DNA of 7,093 nt, from NCBI GenBank assembly GCA_023395775.1, contig JAEWYA010000050.1, positions 1 to 7,093 of the forward strand, given 5' to 3'. A program made the position numbers and the translations under genes. The DNA is from Bacillota bacterium (GTDB lineage Bacteria > Bacillota > Clostridia > Oscillospirales > Oscillospiraceae). Positions 1 through 5,419 of this stretch are shown piece after piece (the stretch's first letter is position 1; the number at the start of each line of letters is the position of its first letter). A model generated the notes under the pieces. That model saw nothing but the letters and a program-made list of their open reading frames with translations. It made no database searches and was not told the origin of the DNA.

Positions 1-164
1 CCGGTGATCTGATAGGTCGGTTCACTGTCAAGCGCTACATTTTCAGACACCGTGGTCAGGCAAACCCACAGAATCATCAAGATGCCCACCAAAACTGCCG
101 GGAGAACTGCCAGCATTTGCAGGGAAAGTCTCCTGTGCTTTTTTACTGGGTTCCACTCATCCAT
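1..164 (-). CDS. N-terminal part of a membrane-anchored protein of unknown function (runs off left edge)
   Basis: The frame is open from an ATG at 162-164 to the window edge, giving 54 codons and no stop. An AAGGGAG ribosome binding site (172-178) sits 7 nt upstream of the ATG, and a promoter-like element lies further upstream, so this start looks real. The protein begins with a short cytoplasmic segment rich in basic residues (KKHRR, about residues 8-12). One hydrophobic helix of about 22 residues follows (about 17-39), then a polar segment starting TTVSEN. By the positive-inside rule this is an N-in, C-out signal anchor or an uncleaved signal sequence. The cysteine at residue 35 is not in a convincing lipobox. 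The gene follows the rplQ terminator and has its own promoter, so it is probably a separate transcription unit. I do not recognise the family. The visible part could begin an exported enzyme, a sensor protein or a cell-envelope protein. Confidence 0.72.
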   Translation of the reverse strand, partial: MDEWNPVKKHRRLSLQMLAVLPAVLVGILMILWVCLTTVSENVALDSEPTYQIT

Positions 165-294
165 AGAATATCTCCCTTGCTTTGCGCAAAGCCCGTCTCA
201 TGCATTTCCGGAATAAAAATCGTTTCCCCCATGCTTTTAAAAGGGAAATCATATGGAACAGGCCAGATTTGAGTTTGACTCTCTAATTTTAACA

Positions 295-323
295 ATTATA
301 GCATGCTTTTCGACTAAAATAAA
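295..323 (-). promoter_or_regulatory. Probable extended -10 promoter for the downstream membrane-protein gene
   Basis: On the minus strand a perfect TATAAT (295-300) is preceded directly by TGC (301-303), giving the extended -10 form TGnTATAAT. At a 17-nt spacing the -35 position reads TTTATT (318-323), only 3 of 6 to TTGACA, which fits dependence on the extended -10. An A-run (327-331) lies just upstream. Transcription would start near 288, leaving a leader of about 125 nt before the ATG at 164. Recognition by the main vegetative sigma factor is inferred from the consensus alone. Confidence 0.65.
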
Positions 324-367
324 CCGTTTTTCGCTTCTTTCCGCTTCCCATAAAGCGCCGCAGTCAT

Positions 368-413
368 AAAAGCTCCCCTGCCGAGCAGCATTCACTGCAC
401 GGCAGGGGAGCTT
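368..413 (-). terminator. Intrinsic terminator at the end of the ribosomal-protein operon
   Basis: A perfect 13-bp GC-rich inverted repeat (370-382 with 401-413) encloses an 18-nt loop that can form a further 4-bp helix (GCAG 385-388 with CTGC 395-398). It starts 10 nt after the rplQ stop codon. On the minus strand the second arm runs into only four T's (371-368), so the U-tract is short, but the long stable stem and the position after the last operon gene make termination likely. A T-rich run at 420-425 also follows the stem on the plus strand, so it could stop convergent transcription too. Confidence 0.82.
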
Positions 414-423
414 CCTGTGGTTT

Positions 424-768
424 TTACTTTACCAGTTCGATAATCGCCGTCTCCGCGGCGTCTCCGCGGCGAACGCCGGTGCGAACAACGCGGGTGTAAC
501 CGCCGTTGCGCTCAGCATAAGAGGGTGCAATTTCCTTAAAGATTTTCTTGCACACATCCTCGCGAGTAATAAAGCTCATGGCCTGACGATAAGCGGCCAG
601 ATCGTTTTTCTTCCCCAGGGTAATCATCTTCTCGGCCAGGGGCTTGATCTCCTTTGCGCGGGTAACGGTGGTTTCCATGGCGCCTTTGTCCAGGAAATCG
701 GTAACCTGCTGGCGAAGCATCGCCATACGCTGGTCCGTTGTCTTACCGAGTTTACGGGTTCCGGGCAT
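424..768 (-). CDS. rplQ: 50S ribosomal protein L17
   Basis: L17 binds 23S rRNA in the large subunit near the exit-tunnel side of the ribosome. The 114-residue length is normal for the short bacterial form. The N-terminus MPGTRKLGKTTDQRMAML matches the family opening, with the conserved R-L-x-R/K-x-x-x-Q-R pattern. The C-terminal GGYTRVVRTGVRRGDAA is the family's conserved C-terminal block. The ATG is preceded by a full AAGGAGG (778-784) at 9 nt. This is the last gene of the operon, 59 nt behind rpoA, with the terminator 10 nt after its stop. That is the usual place of rplQ at the end of the alpha operon. Nothing in the sequence looks abnormal. Confidence 0.98.
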   Translation of the reverse strand: MPGTRKLGKTTDQRMAMLRQQVTDFLDKGAMETTVTRAKEIKPLAEKMITLGKKNDLAAYRQAMSFITREDVCKKIFKEIAPSYAERNGGYTRVVRTGVRRGDAAETAIIELVK

Positions 769-802
769 TTCGGTATTCCTCCTTATCGGGAATTTTCTGC
801 CG

Positions 803-818
803 CGGCGGTCTCCCGCCG
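803..818 (-). other. Small GC hairpin with GNRA-type loop between rpoA and rplQ
   Basis: In the 59-nt spacer the transcript can form a 6-bp all-GC stem (CGGCGG with CCGCCG) closed by the tetraloop GAGA, which fits the stable GNRA class. No U-tract follows, so it is not an intrinsic terminator. It may influence mRNA decay or processing between rpoA and rplQ. That role is inference, and the hairpin may be incidental in GC-rich sequence. Confidence 0.4.
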
Positions 819-827
819 GGTCTTAAG

Positions 828-1784
828 TCAATTGTTCTCTTCGTCTGCCAGAGACAGGCCCATCATGGACAGCTTATTGATAACTTCCTCCAGGGACTTT
901 CGCCCCAGATTGCGGACCTTCATCATCTCGTCCTCGGTCTTGGAGATCAAGTCCTCGACCGTGTTGATGTTGGCGCGTTTGAGGCAGTTGAAACTGCGCA
1001 CGCTGAGATCCAGCTCTTCAATGGTCATCTCCAAAACCTTGTCCCGCTGCGTTTCTCCCTTTTCCACCACCGTGGGCTTGCTGCCCACGTTCTCAGAGAG
1101 ATCGGTAAACAACGTGAAGTGGTCGCAGAGGATTTTGGCCCCCAGGGACACGGCGTCCCGGGCGGAAATGGTACCATCGGTCCAGACTTCCAGTGTCAGC
1201 TTGTCGAAGTCGCTGGACGTACCCACGCGGGTGGGCTCCACAGTGTAGTTGACTTTATACACCGGGGTATAGATCGAATCAATGGGGATCACGCCGATCA
1301 CCTGCTGGGGCATCCCCTGCTTGTTCTTATCGGCAGACACATAGCCCCGACCGTGGGACAGGGTGTTTTCCATATTCAGCGTCGCGCCGCTGTCCAGCGT
1401 GGCAATGTGGAGCTCGGGATTGAGAATCTCCACCTCACCATCGGCCTTGATATCGCCGGCAGTGACCTCACAAGGGCCAACTGCCTCAACATAGACCGTC
1501 TTCCCGCTCTCGCCGTGGAGCTTGGTCAGGAGACCCTTGATATTCAGGACAATCTCCGTCACATCTTCCTTGACGCCGGGAATGGTGGAAAATTCGTGCT
1601 GGACGCCGGCGATCTTGATGGAGGTCGCAGCGGTGCCGGGCAAAGAAGAAAGCATAATGCGGCGAAGCGCATTGCCCAGCGTGGTACCATAGCCCCGCTC
1701 CAGAGGTTCCACCACGTACTTGCCGTAGGTGATATCGCCGGGAGCCTCGATACACTCGATCTGGGGCTTTTCGATTTCGATCAT
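828..1784 (-). CDS. rpoA: DNA-directed RNA polymerase subunit alpha
   Basis: This subunit dimerises to scaffold assembly of beta and beta' and contacts promoter UP elements and activators. The 318-residue length is normal. The N-terminal domain (about 1-230) carries the assembly motif GNALRRIMLSSLPG (37-50). A linker follows (about 231-250). The C-terminal domain (about 251-312) includes VRSFNCLKR, whose Arg263 corresponds to the DNA-contacting Arg265 of E. coli, and the NLGRKS helix-hairpin-helix segment (292-297). The start is the ATG at 1782-1784, 7 nt after AAGGAGGG (1792-1799). An in-frame ATG six codons earlier (1800-1802) lies beside that binding site and would add MKEGNC, foreign to the family, so it is rejected. 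The gene is 87 nt downstream of rpsD, one of the longest gaps in the operon. Confidence 0.98.
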   Translation of the reverse strand: MIEIEKPQIECIEAPGDITYGKYVVEPLERGYGTTLGNALRRIMLSSLPGTAATSIKIAGVQHEFSTIPGVKEDVTEIVLNIKGLLTKLHGESGKTVYVEAVGPCEVTAGDIKADGEVEILNPELHIATLDSGATLNMENTLSHGRGYVSADKNKQGMPQQVIGVIPIDSIYTPVYKVNYTVEPTRVGTSSDFDKLTLEVWTDGTISARDAVSLGAKILCDHFTLFTDLSENVGSKPTVVEKGETQRDKVLEMTIEELDLSVRSFNCLKRANINTVEDLISKTEDEMMKVRNLGRKSLEEVINKLSMMGLSLADEENN

Positions 1785-1791
1785 GCAGTTA

Positions 1792-1799
1792 CCCTCCTT
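1792..1799 (-). promoter_or_regulatory. Ribosome binding site that decides the rpoA start
   Basis: The transcript reads AAGGAGGG 7 nt before the ATG at 1784. The alternative upstream in-frame ATG (1800-1802) immediately precedes this element, so it cannot use it. This favours the shorter 318-residue alpha subunit, which also begins with the family-typical MIEIEKP. Confidence 0.9.
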
Positions 1800-1871
1800 C
1801 ATCTTCTCATTGCGGCCAGACTTAACAGCAGACCGCGTTCGGTTCCTGTCATCTTCGAGGGCTTCCTCCGA

Positions 1872-2474
1872 TTACTTGGAATACAGCTCGACGATGAGGT
1901 GTTCCTCGATGGGAAGATCGATATCCTCGCGAGTAGGCATCCGGGTAACTGTGCCCTTGAGGGTGTTCTTCTCACGCTCCAACCACGCGGGCAGCAGGAA
2001 CATCACCGCATTCTCACCCACCAGGCGCTTGAACGCAACGGAGGAGCGGCTGGATTCCGCAACCTCGATCACGTCCCCGGCCTTGACCAGGTAAGAGGGG
2101 ATGTTGACCTTCTGACCATTGACGGTGAAGTGCGCATGGCTCACCAGCTGACGGGCCTCACGGCGAGTCATGGCAAAACCCATACGGTATACCACGTTGT
2201 CCAAACGGCGCTCCACGGTAATCAGCAGGTTGTCACCGGTCTTGCCGGGGGTCGCCACAGCCGTCTCATAGTAGCTGTGGAACTGCTTTTCCAGGATTCC
2301 GTAAATAAACTTGACCTTCTGCTTCTCGGTCATCTGAGTCGCGTACTCACTCTTTTTCTTTCTCATCTGGCCGCCGGGATTACGCTTGGTGTCCTTTTTG
2401 GCGTAACCCATCACGGCAGGAGAAATGCCCAGAGTCTTGCAGCGCTTGGCAATGGGCTGCATATTCTTAGCCAT
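1872..2474 (-). CDS. rpsD: 30S ribosomal protein S4
   Basis: S4 is a primary 16S rRNA binder that nucleates assembly of the small-subunit body and affects translational accuracy. The 200-residue length is normal. The N-terminal region holds RCKTLGISP and the basic RKKKSEY segment, then KQKVKFIYGILEKQF (51-65). The S4 RNA-binding domain starts at about residue 90 with RRLDNVVYRMGFAMTRREARQLV and continues through HFTVNGQKVNIPSYLVKAGD. Only one cysteine (Cys12) is present near the N-terminus, so this is the zinc-free form. The ATG has ACCTCCTT (plus strand 2483-2490), that is AAGGAGGT, 8 nt upstream. It lies 20 nt after rpsK. Bacillus keeps rpsD as a separate self-regulated unit; its position here inside the alpha cluster is usual in Clostridia and proteobacteria. 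I see no S4 operator structure. Confidence 0.98.
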   Translation of the reverse strand: MAKNMQPIAKRCKTLGISPAVMGYAKKDTKRNPGGQMRKKKSEYATQMTEKQKVKFIYGILEKQFHSYYETAVATPGKTGDNLLITVERRLDNVVYRMGFAMTRREARQLVSHAHFTVNGQKVNIPSYLVKAGDVIEVAESSRSSVAFKRLVGENAVMFLLPAWLEREKNTLKGTVTRMPTREDIDLPIEEHLIVELYSK

Positions 2475-2494
2475 AAAGCTTTACCTCCTTCAAA

Positions 2495-2911
2495 TCAGAC
2501 ACGGCGACGCTTCGGGGGACGGCAGCCGTTGTGAGGGATGGGGGTGACGTCCTTAATCATCGTCACTTCCAGACCCACGGCCTGCAGTGCCCGGATAGCG
2601 GCCTCACGGCCCTGACCGGGTCCCTTCACGAAGACCTCGACGGTCTTCAGTCCGTGCTCCATGGCGGCGCGGGCGGCGGTCTCTGCCGCAGTCTGCGCTG
2701 CAAAGGGCGTGGACTTCTTGCTTCCGCGGAAACCGAGGCCGCCGGAGGAAGCCCAGGAGAGCGCATTGCCCTGCGTATCGGTGACGGTCACCATGGTGTT
2801 GTTGAAAGAAGAACGGATATGGACCTGGCCACGCTCGATGTTCTTCTTTTCGCGGCGGCGGCGGACGACTTTCTTTCCGCCGGCTGCATTCGCTGTTTTA
2901 GCTGCTGCCAT
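2495..2911 (-). CDS. rpsK: 30S ribosomal protein S11
   Basis: S11 binds 16S rRNA in the platform of the small subunit, near the mRNA exit and E site. The protein is 138 residues. It has a flexible Ala/Gly/Lys-rich N-terminal tail (about 1-25), then GQVHIRSSFNNTMVTVTD and the central GLGFRGSKKSTPFAAQ block. The C-terminal signature runs from FVKGPGQGREAAIRAL to DVTPIPHNGCRPPKRRRV. These are near-consensus throughout. The ATG is preceded by AAGGAGGG (2921-2928), which overlaps the rpsM stop codon, so ribosomes ending rpsM sit on this site and the two genes are probably translationally coupled. The gap to rpsM is 15 nt. Confidence 0.98.
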   Translation of the reverse strand: MAAAKTANAAGGKKVVRRRREKKNIERGQVHIRSSFNNTMVTVTDTQGNALSWASSGGLGFRGSKKSTPFAAQTAAETAARAAMEHGLKTVEVFVKGPGQGREAAIRALQAVGLEVTMIKDVTPIPHNGCRPPKRRRV

Positions 2912-2926
2912 TTTCGTTCTCCCTCC

Positions 2927-3292
2927 TTACTTCTTCTTGTTTGCAATGGTCTTCTTGGGACCCTTGCGAGTACGTGCGTTGGTCTTGCTGCGCTGTCCGC
3001 GGACAGGCAGGCCTCTGCGGTGACGGATGCCGCGATAGCAGCCGATCTCCGTCAGGCGCTTAATGTCCAGCGCGGTCTGGCGACGCAGGTCGCCTTCCAC
3101 GGAATAACTCTCAATGGCGTCGCGGAGCTTCTGCTCATCGGCGTCCGTCAGGTCCTTCACGCGGATGTCGGGGTTGATGCCCGTCTGCGCCAGGATATCC
3201 TTGGCGCTCTTTCTGCCGATTCCGTAGATATAAGTCAGTCCGATTTCGATCCGCTTATCCTTCGGCAGGTCAATGCCGGCGATACGTGCCAT
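2927..3292 (-). CDS. rpsM: 30S ribosomal protein S13
   Basis: S13 sits in the head of the small subunit, contacts the P-site tRNA through its C-terminal tail and forms bridges to the large subunit. The 121-residue length is normal. The N-terminus MARIAGIDLPKDKR and the helical segment IYGIGRKSAKDIL are family hallmarks. The signature GCYRGIRHRRGLPVRGQRSK, followed by TNARTRKGP, lies in the C-terminal third, ending in a lysine-rich tail. GGAGGTG (3303-3309) lies 10 nt before the ATG. rpsM follows rpmJ by 25 nt and opens the S13-S11-S4-alpha-L17 block. In E. coli the equivalent block is controlled by S4 binding near rpsM; no comparable pseudoknot could be recognised here by eye. Confidence 0.98.
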   Translation of the reverse strand: MARIAGIDLPKDKRIEIGLTYIYGIGRKSAKDILAQTGINPDIRVKDLTDADEQKLRDAIESYSVEGDLRRQTALDIKRLTEIGCYRGIRHRRGLPVRGQRSKTNARTRKGPKKTIANKKK

Positions 3293-3317
3293 ACTCTTAA
3301 AGCACCTCCATATTTAA

Positions 3318-3431
3318 TTAGCCCTGTCTCTGCTTGTGCTTGGGGTTCTCGCAAATGACCATGACACGGCCTTTGCGGCGAATGACCTTACACTTTTCGC
3401 ACATGGGCTTCACGGACGGTCTTACCTTCAT
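3318..3431 (-). CDS. rpmJ: 50S ribosomal protein L36, zinc-binding form
   Basis: This 37-codon gene encodes the smallest large-subunit protein, which binds 23S rRNA. The translation opens MKVRPSVKPMCEKCKVI and ends PKHKQRQG, matching L36 end to end. The zinc ribbon is intact with Cys11, Cys14, Cys27 and His32, so it is the 'C+' paralogue, whose zinc-free counterpart in some bacteria is induced by zinc starvation. The ATG at 3429-3431 has AAAGGA (3443-3448) 11 nt upstream, somewhat farther than for its neighbours. It lies between infA (63-nt gap) and rpsM (25-nt gap), its normal place. Confidence 0.97.
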   Translation of the reverse strand: MKVRPSVKPMCEKCKVIRRKGRVMVICENPKHKQRQG

Positions 3432-3494
3432 TGTCTAACCATTCCTTTCAGCTTTTGTTCCCAGCCGCCCAAAGCGGCGCGGACAGTGTTGTTG

Positions 3495-3713
3495 TTACTT
3501 GGTACGCCAGGTGATCCGGCCCCGGGTCAGGTCATAGGGGGACATTTCCACCGTGACCTTGTCGCCAGGCAGGATCCTGATGAAATTCATTCTGAGTTTC
3601 CCGGAGATATGCGCCAGGATCATGTGTCCACTGCCGATGTCCACCTTAAACGTGGTGTTGGGCATAGATTCGACCACGACGCCCTCTACTTCAATCATAT
3701 CGGATTTTGCCAA
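3495..3713 (-). CDS. infA: Translation initiation factor IF-1
   Basis: IF-1 occupies the ribosomal A site during initiation and assists IF-2 and IF-3. The 72-residue protein is a single OB-fold and near-consensus over its whole length. It contains IEVEGVVVE, NTTFKVDI, HISGKLRMNFIRILPGDKVTVEMSPYDL and the C-terminal RGRITWRTK. Translation must begin at a TTG (3711-3713): this gives the family N-terminus MAKSDMIEVEG, and AGGAGGG lies 7 nt upstream. The first in-frame ATG (codon 6) would remove conserved residues and has no good binding site. The gene follows the KOW-protein stop by 3 nt, so its binding site lies inside that gene and coupling is likely. Confidence 0.98.
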   Translation of the reverse strand: MAKSDMIEVEGVVVESMPNTTFKVDIGSGHMILAHISGKLRMNFIRILPGDKVTVEMSPYDLTRGRITWRTK

Positions 3714-3716
3714 GCC

Positions 3717-4001
3717 TTATCCCTCCTGGTCCGGATGAACCTCCCCGCGATACTCCGCGAGGGCTCTGCGAAGCTCACTGTTTGTGACTTTTTCTTCGCC
3801 TCTGATTTTTGCGGAAAGCCGGGTGTCGTCATCGGCGACAAAGAGCACATGTCTGCGCTTTTTGCGCTTAGGCAACTCCACCTTCCGTGATTTTCCGTCC
3901 GCCAGCAGCAGGTACTCTCCCTCCACGCTCATCACGCAGAACAGCTTTCCCTGGTCTCTGCCGGCATTCGATCGTACGATATTTGATTTTGCGATCTCCA
4001 T
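3717..4001 (-). CDS. KOW-domain RNA-binding protein (L14e-like, as Bacillus YbzG)
   Basis: This 94-residue basic protein belongs to the small KOW-domain proteins found between map and infA in many Firmicutes. The KOW motif covers about residues 6-35 (NIVRSNAGRDQGKLFCVMSV, then GEYLLLADGKSRKV), with the conserved AGRD-x-GK core. A strongly basic patch PKRKKRRH (about 44-51) follows. The C-terminal half (about 60-94) is charged and appears helical (TNSELRRALAEYRGE). KOW domains in ribosomal proteins and NusG bind rRNA or ribosomal proteins; the precise role of this family is not established to my knowledge, and a role in ribosome function is inferred from fold and neighbours. It begins 10 nt after map with only a weak GAGAG (4009-4013) binding site, suggesting coupling to map translation, and ends 3 nt before infA. 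Confidence 0.88.
   Translation of the reverse strand: MEIAKSNIVRSNAGRDQGKLFCVMSVEGEYLLLADGKSRKVELPKRKKRRHVLFVADDDTRLSAKIRGEEKVTNSELRRALAEYRGEVHPDQEG
3721..3727 (-). promoter_or_regulatory. Ribosome binding site supporting the TTG start of infA
   Basis: AGGAGGG lies 7 nt upstream of the TTG at 3711-3713, within the last codons of the preceding KOW gene. Its spacing fits the TTG and not the later in-frame ATG, so it decides the IF-1 start. A strong site paired with a weak start codon may help tune IF-1 output; this is inference. Confidence 0.85.
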
Positions 4002-4011
4002 ACGTGCACTC

Positions 4012-4764
4012 TCAAATCGCGGGGGCCGTCAAAATTTCCGGCTCGCCGTCGGTAATCAGGATCGTGTTTTCATAATGTGCGGCGTTTTTCCCGTCCGCTG
4101 TGCGGACCGTCCAGCCGTCGCTCATCTGATATATGGAAGCGGACCCGGCGTTTATCATGGGTTCGACCGCAATTGTCATTCCCCGCAGGAGTCTTGGGCC
4201 CCGACCGGGGTGGCCGTAATTGGGGACCTCCGGGGATTCGTGCTTGTCTGCGCCGACGCCGTGGCCGACGTATTCCCGCACGATGAAGTATCCGCGGGAT
4301 TCTGCATAAGCCTGGACCGCCGCGGAGATGTCTCCGATGCGGTTGCCCTCCTTTGCCTGCTTGAAACCCTCGAAAAAGCTCTGTCTGGTCACATCGATCA
4401 GATCCTGAGCCTCCGCAGATATCTTGCCGCAGGCAAAGGTCGCCGCGCAGTCGCCGTGAAACCCACCGATGTACGCACCCACATCCACGCTGACGATATC
4501 ACCCTCCTGCAGCACCCGCTTGCCGGGGATGCCGTGAATGATCTCGTCGTTGACGCTGATGCAGACGGACGCCGGATATCCCTGATAATGCAGGAAGGAC
4601 GGCACCGCGTGTTCTTTACGGATGAATCGCTCCACTTCGTCGTTGATCTCCTGGGTTGTTACGCCGGGCTTTACCAATTCCCCTGCCAGAGCACGGGCAG
4701 CCGCGGTAAGTTTTCCCGCTCGGCGCATCAAGTTGATCTCCTCTGTGGATTTGAGAATAATCAT
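4012..4764 (-). CDS. map: Type I methionyl aminopeptidase
   Basis: This cytoplasmic metalloenzyme removes the initiator methionine from new proteins when the second residue is small. At 250 residues it is the short form without an N-terminal zinc-finger extension. All five metal ligands are visible: Asp94 (SVDVGA), Asp105 (HGDCA), His168 (GHGVG), Glu201 (VEPM) and Glu232 (HYENT). The substrate-contacting histidines are His77 (NDEIIHGIP) and His175 (KHESP). The pita-bread fold is complete. The ATG lies 7 nt after the adk stop, with GGGAG and GAGG elements inside or next to the adk end. The adk-map pair within the spc operon is standard in Firmicutes and links N-terminal processing to ribosome supply. 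Confidence 0.97.
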   Translation of the reverse strand: MIILKSTEEINLMRRAGKLTAAARALAGELVKPGVTTQEINDEVERFIRKEHAVPSFLHYQGYPASVCISVNDEIIHGIPGKRVLQEGDIVSVDVGAYIGGFHGDCAATFACGKISAEAQDLIDVTRQSFFEGFKQAKEGNRIGDISAAVQAYAESRGYFIVREYVGHGVGADKHESPEVPNYGHPGRGPRLLRGMTIAVEPMINAGSASIYQMSDGWTVRTADGKNAAHYENTILITDGEPEILTAPAI

Positions 4765-4771
4765 GATATCC

Positions 4772-5404
4772 TCATCTCCCTAACGCGTGGAGGATCGCCT
4801 GAGAGGTAGCAGCCACGGTGGGCTGATTCTCCACAGACTTCAGAACGCCCCGGGACTTGTAAAAGTCCTTCAGCGGCTCTGTCTCTTTGTGATAGACCTC
4901 CAGGCGCTGTTCCACCACCTCGGGGTCATCGTCGTGCCGACGGCTCAATTTACCGCCGCACTTGTCGCAAATACCCTCTTTTTGGGGAGGGACTGCGACC
5001 ACATGATAGCTGGCTCCGCAGTGTTCGCACACCCGGCGGCCCGCCATGCGCTCCTCGATCTCCTGATCGGAGATCTCAATGGAGACCACATCGTCAAATT
5101 TGATTCCAGCCTTCTCCAGAGCCTCCGCCTGGGCGATGGTGCGGGGCACTCCGTCCAGAATGTAGCCATTGGCACAGTCCGGCTCCGCCAGCCGGTCCGT
5201 GATGACGCCGATAATGACATCGTCAGGGACCAGCTTACCCGCGTCCATGAAGGATTTTGCCTTCAAGCCGGTGGGGGTGCCGTTTTTAATGGCCGCGCGG
5301 AGAATGTTGCCGGTTGAAATTGTGGGAATGGAAAACTCTTTGCACAGGATCTCGGCCTGTGTGCCTTTACCGGCGCCGGGGGCGCCCAATAGGATCAGTT
5401 TCAT
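4772..5404 (-). CDS. adk: Adenylate kinase, zinc-LID type
   Basis: The enzyme interconverts ATP plus AMP with two ADP in the cytoplasm. The 210-residue length fits the long bacterial form. The P-loop GAPGAGKGT is at 7-15. The AMP-binding domain (about 30-60) includes ISTGNILRAAI and LVPDDVI. The LID (about 122-160) carries GRR and four cysteines (126, 129, 146, 149), placed to bind a structural zinc as in Gram-positive enzymes. RRHDDDPEVVEQRL (155-168) supplies the conserved arginines Arg156 and Arg167. Two positions differ from the usual consensus: DGVPRT (84-89), where DGFPRT is usual, and STGN (30-33), where STGD is usual. The rest looks functional. It starts 15 nt after secY with AGAGAGG upstream of the ATG and ends 7 nt before map. 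Confidence 0.97.
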   Translation of the reverse strand: MKLILLGAPGAGKGTQAEILCKEFSIPTISTGNILRAAIKNGTPTGLKAKSFMDAGKLVPDDVIIGVITDRLAEPDCANGYILDGVPRTIAQAEALEKAGIKFDDVVSIEISDQEIEERMAGRRVCEHCGASYHVVAVPPQKEGICDKCGGKLSRRHDDDPEVVEQRLEVYHKETEPLKDFYKSRGVLKSVENQPTVAATSQAILHALGR

Positions 5405-5419
5405 TCCAATTTGCCTCTC

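Noticed and set aside
165..423. tRNA, small RNA, attachment site or mobile-element remnant in the intergenic region
   Set aside because: Apart from the terminator, the promoter and the small repeats listed, there is no cloverleaf, transposase fragment or terminal inverted repeat.
1785..1802. Six-codon N-terminal extension of RpoA from an earlier ATG
   Set aside because: The extra ATG lies beside the AAGGAGGG that serves the later ATG. The added residues MKEGNC do not belong to the alpha family.
738..2534. 598-residue open frame on the plus strand
   Set aside because: It is antisense to most of rpsD and all of rpoA, both of which have full-length family matches and good ribosome binding sites. 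Its product is rich in His, Leu and Gly with no recognisable domain, as expected for a reverse-frame shadow of GC-rich genes.
3293..3317. S4-type autoregulatory leader before rpsM
   Set aside because: Only 25 nt separate rpmJ and rpsM, and no pseudoknot like that of the E. coli alpha operon could be recognised by eye.
2531..4809. Several plus-strand frames (2531-3358, 3336-3890, 3784-4809)
   Set aside because: All lie opposite well-identified genes (rpsK, rpsM, infA, the KOW gene, map) and show no family features. They are best explained as shadows.
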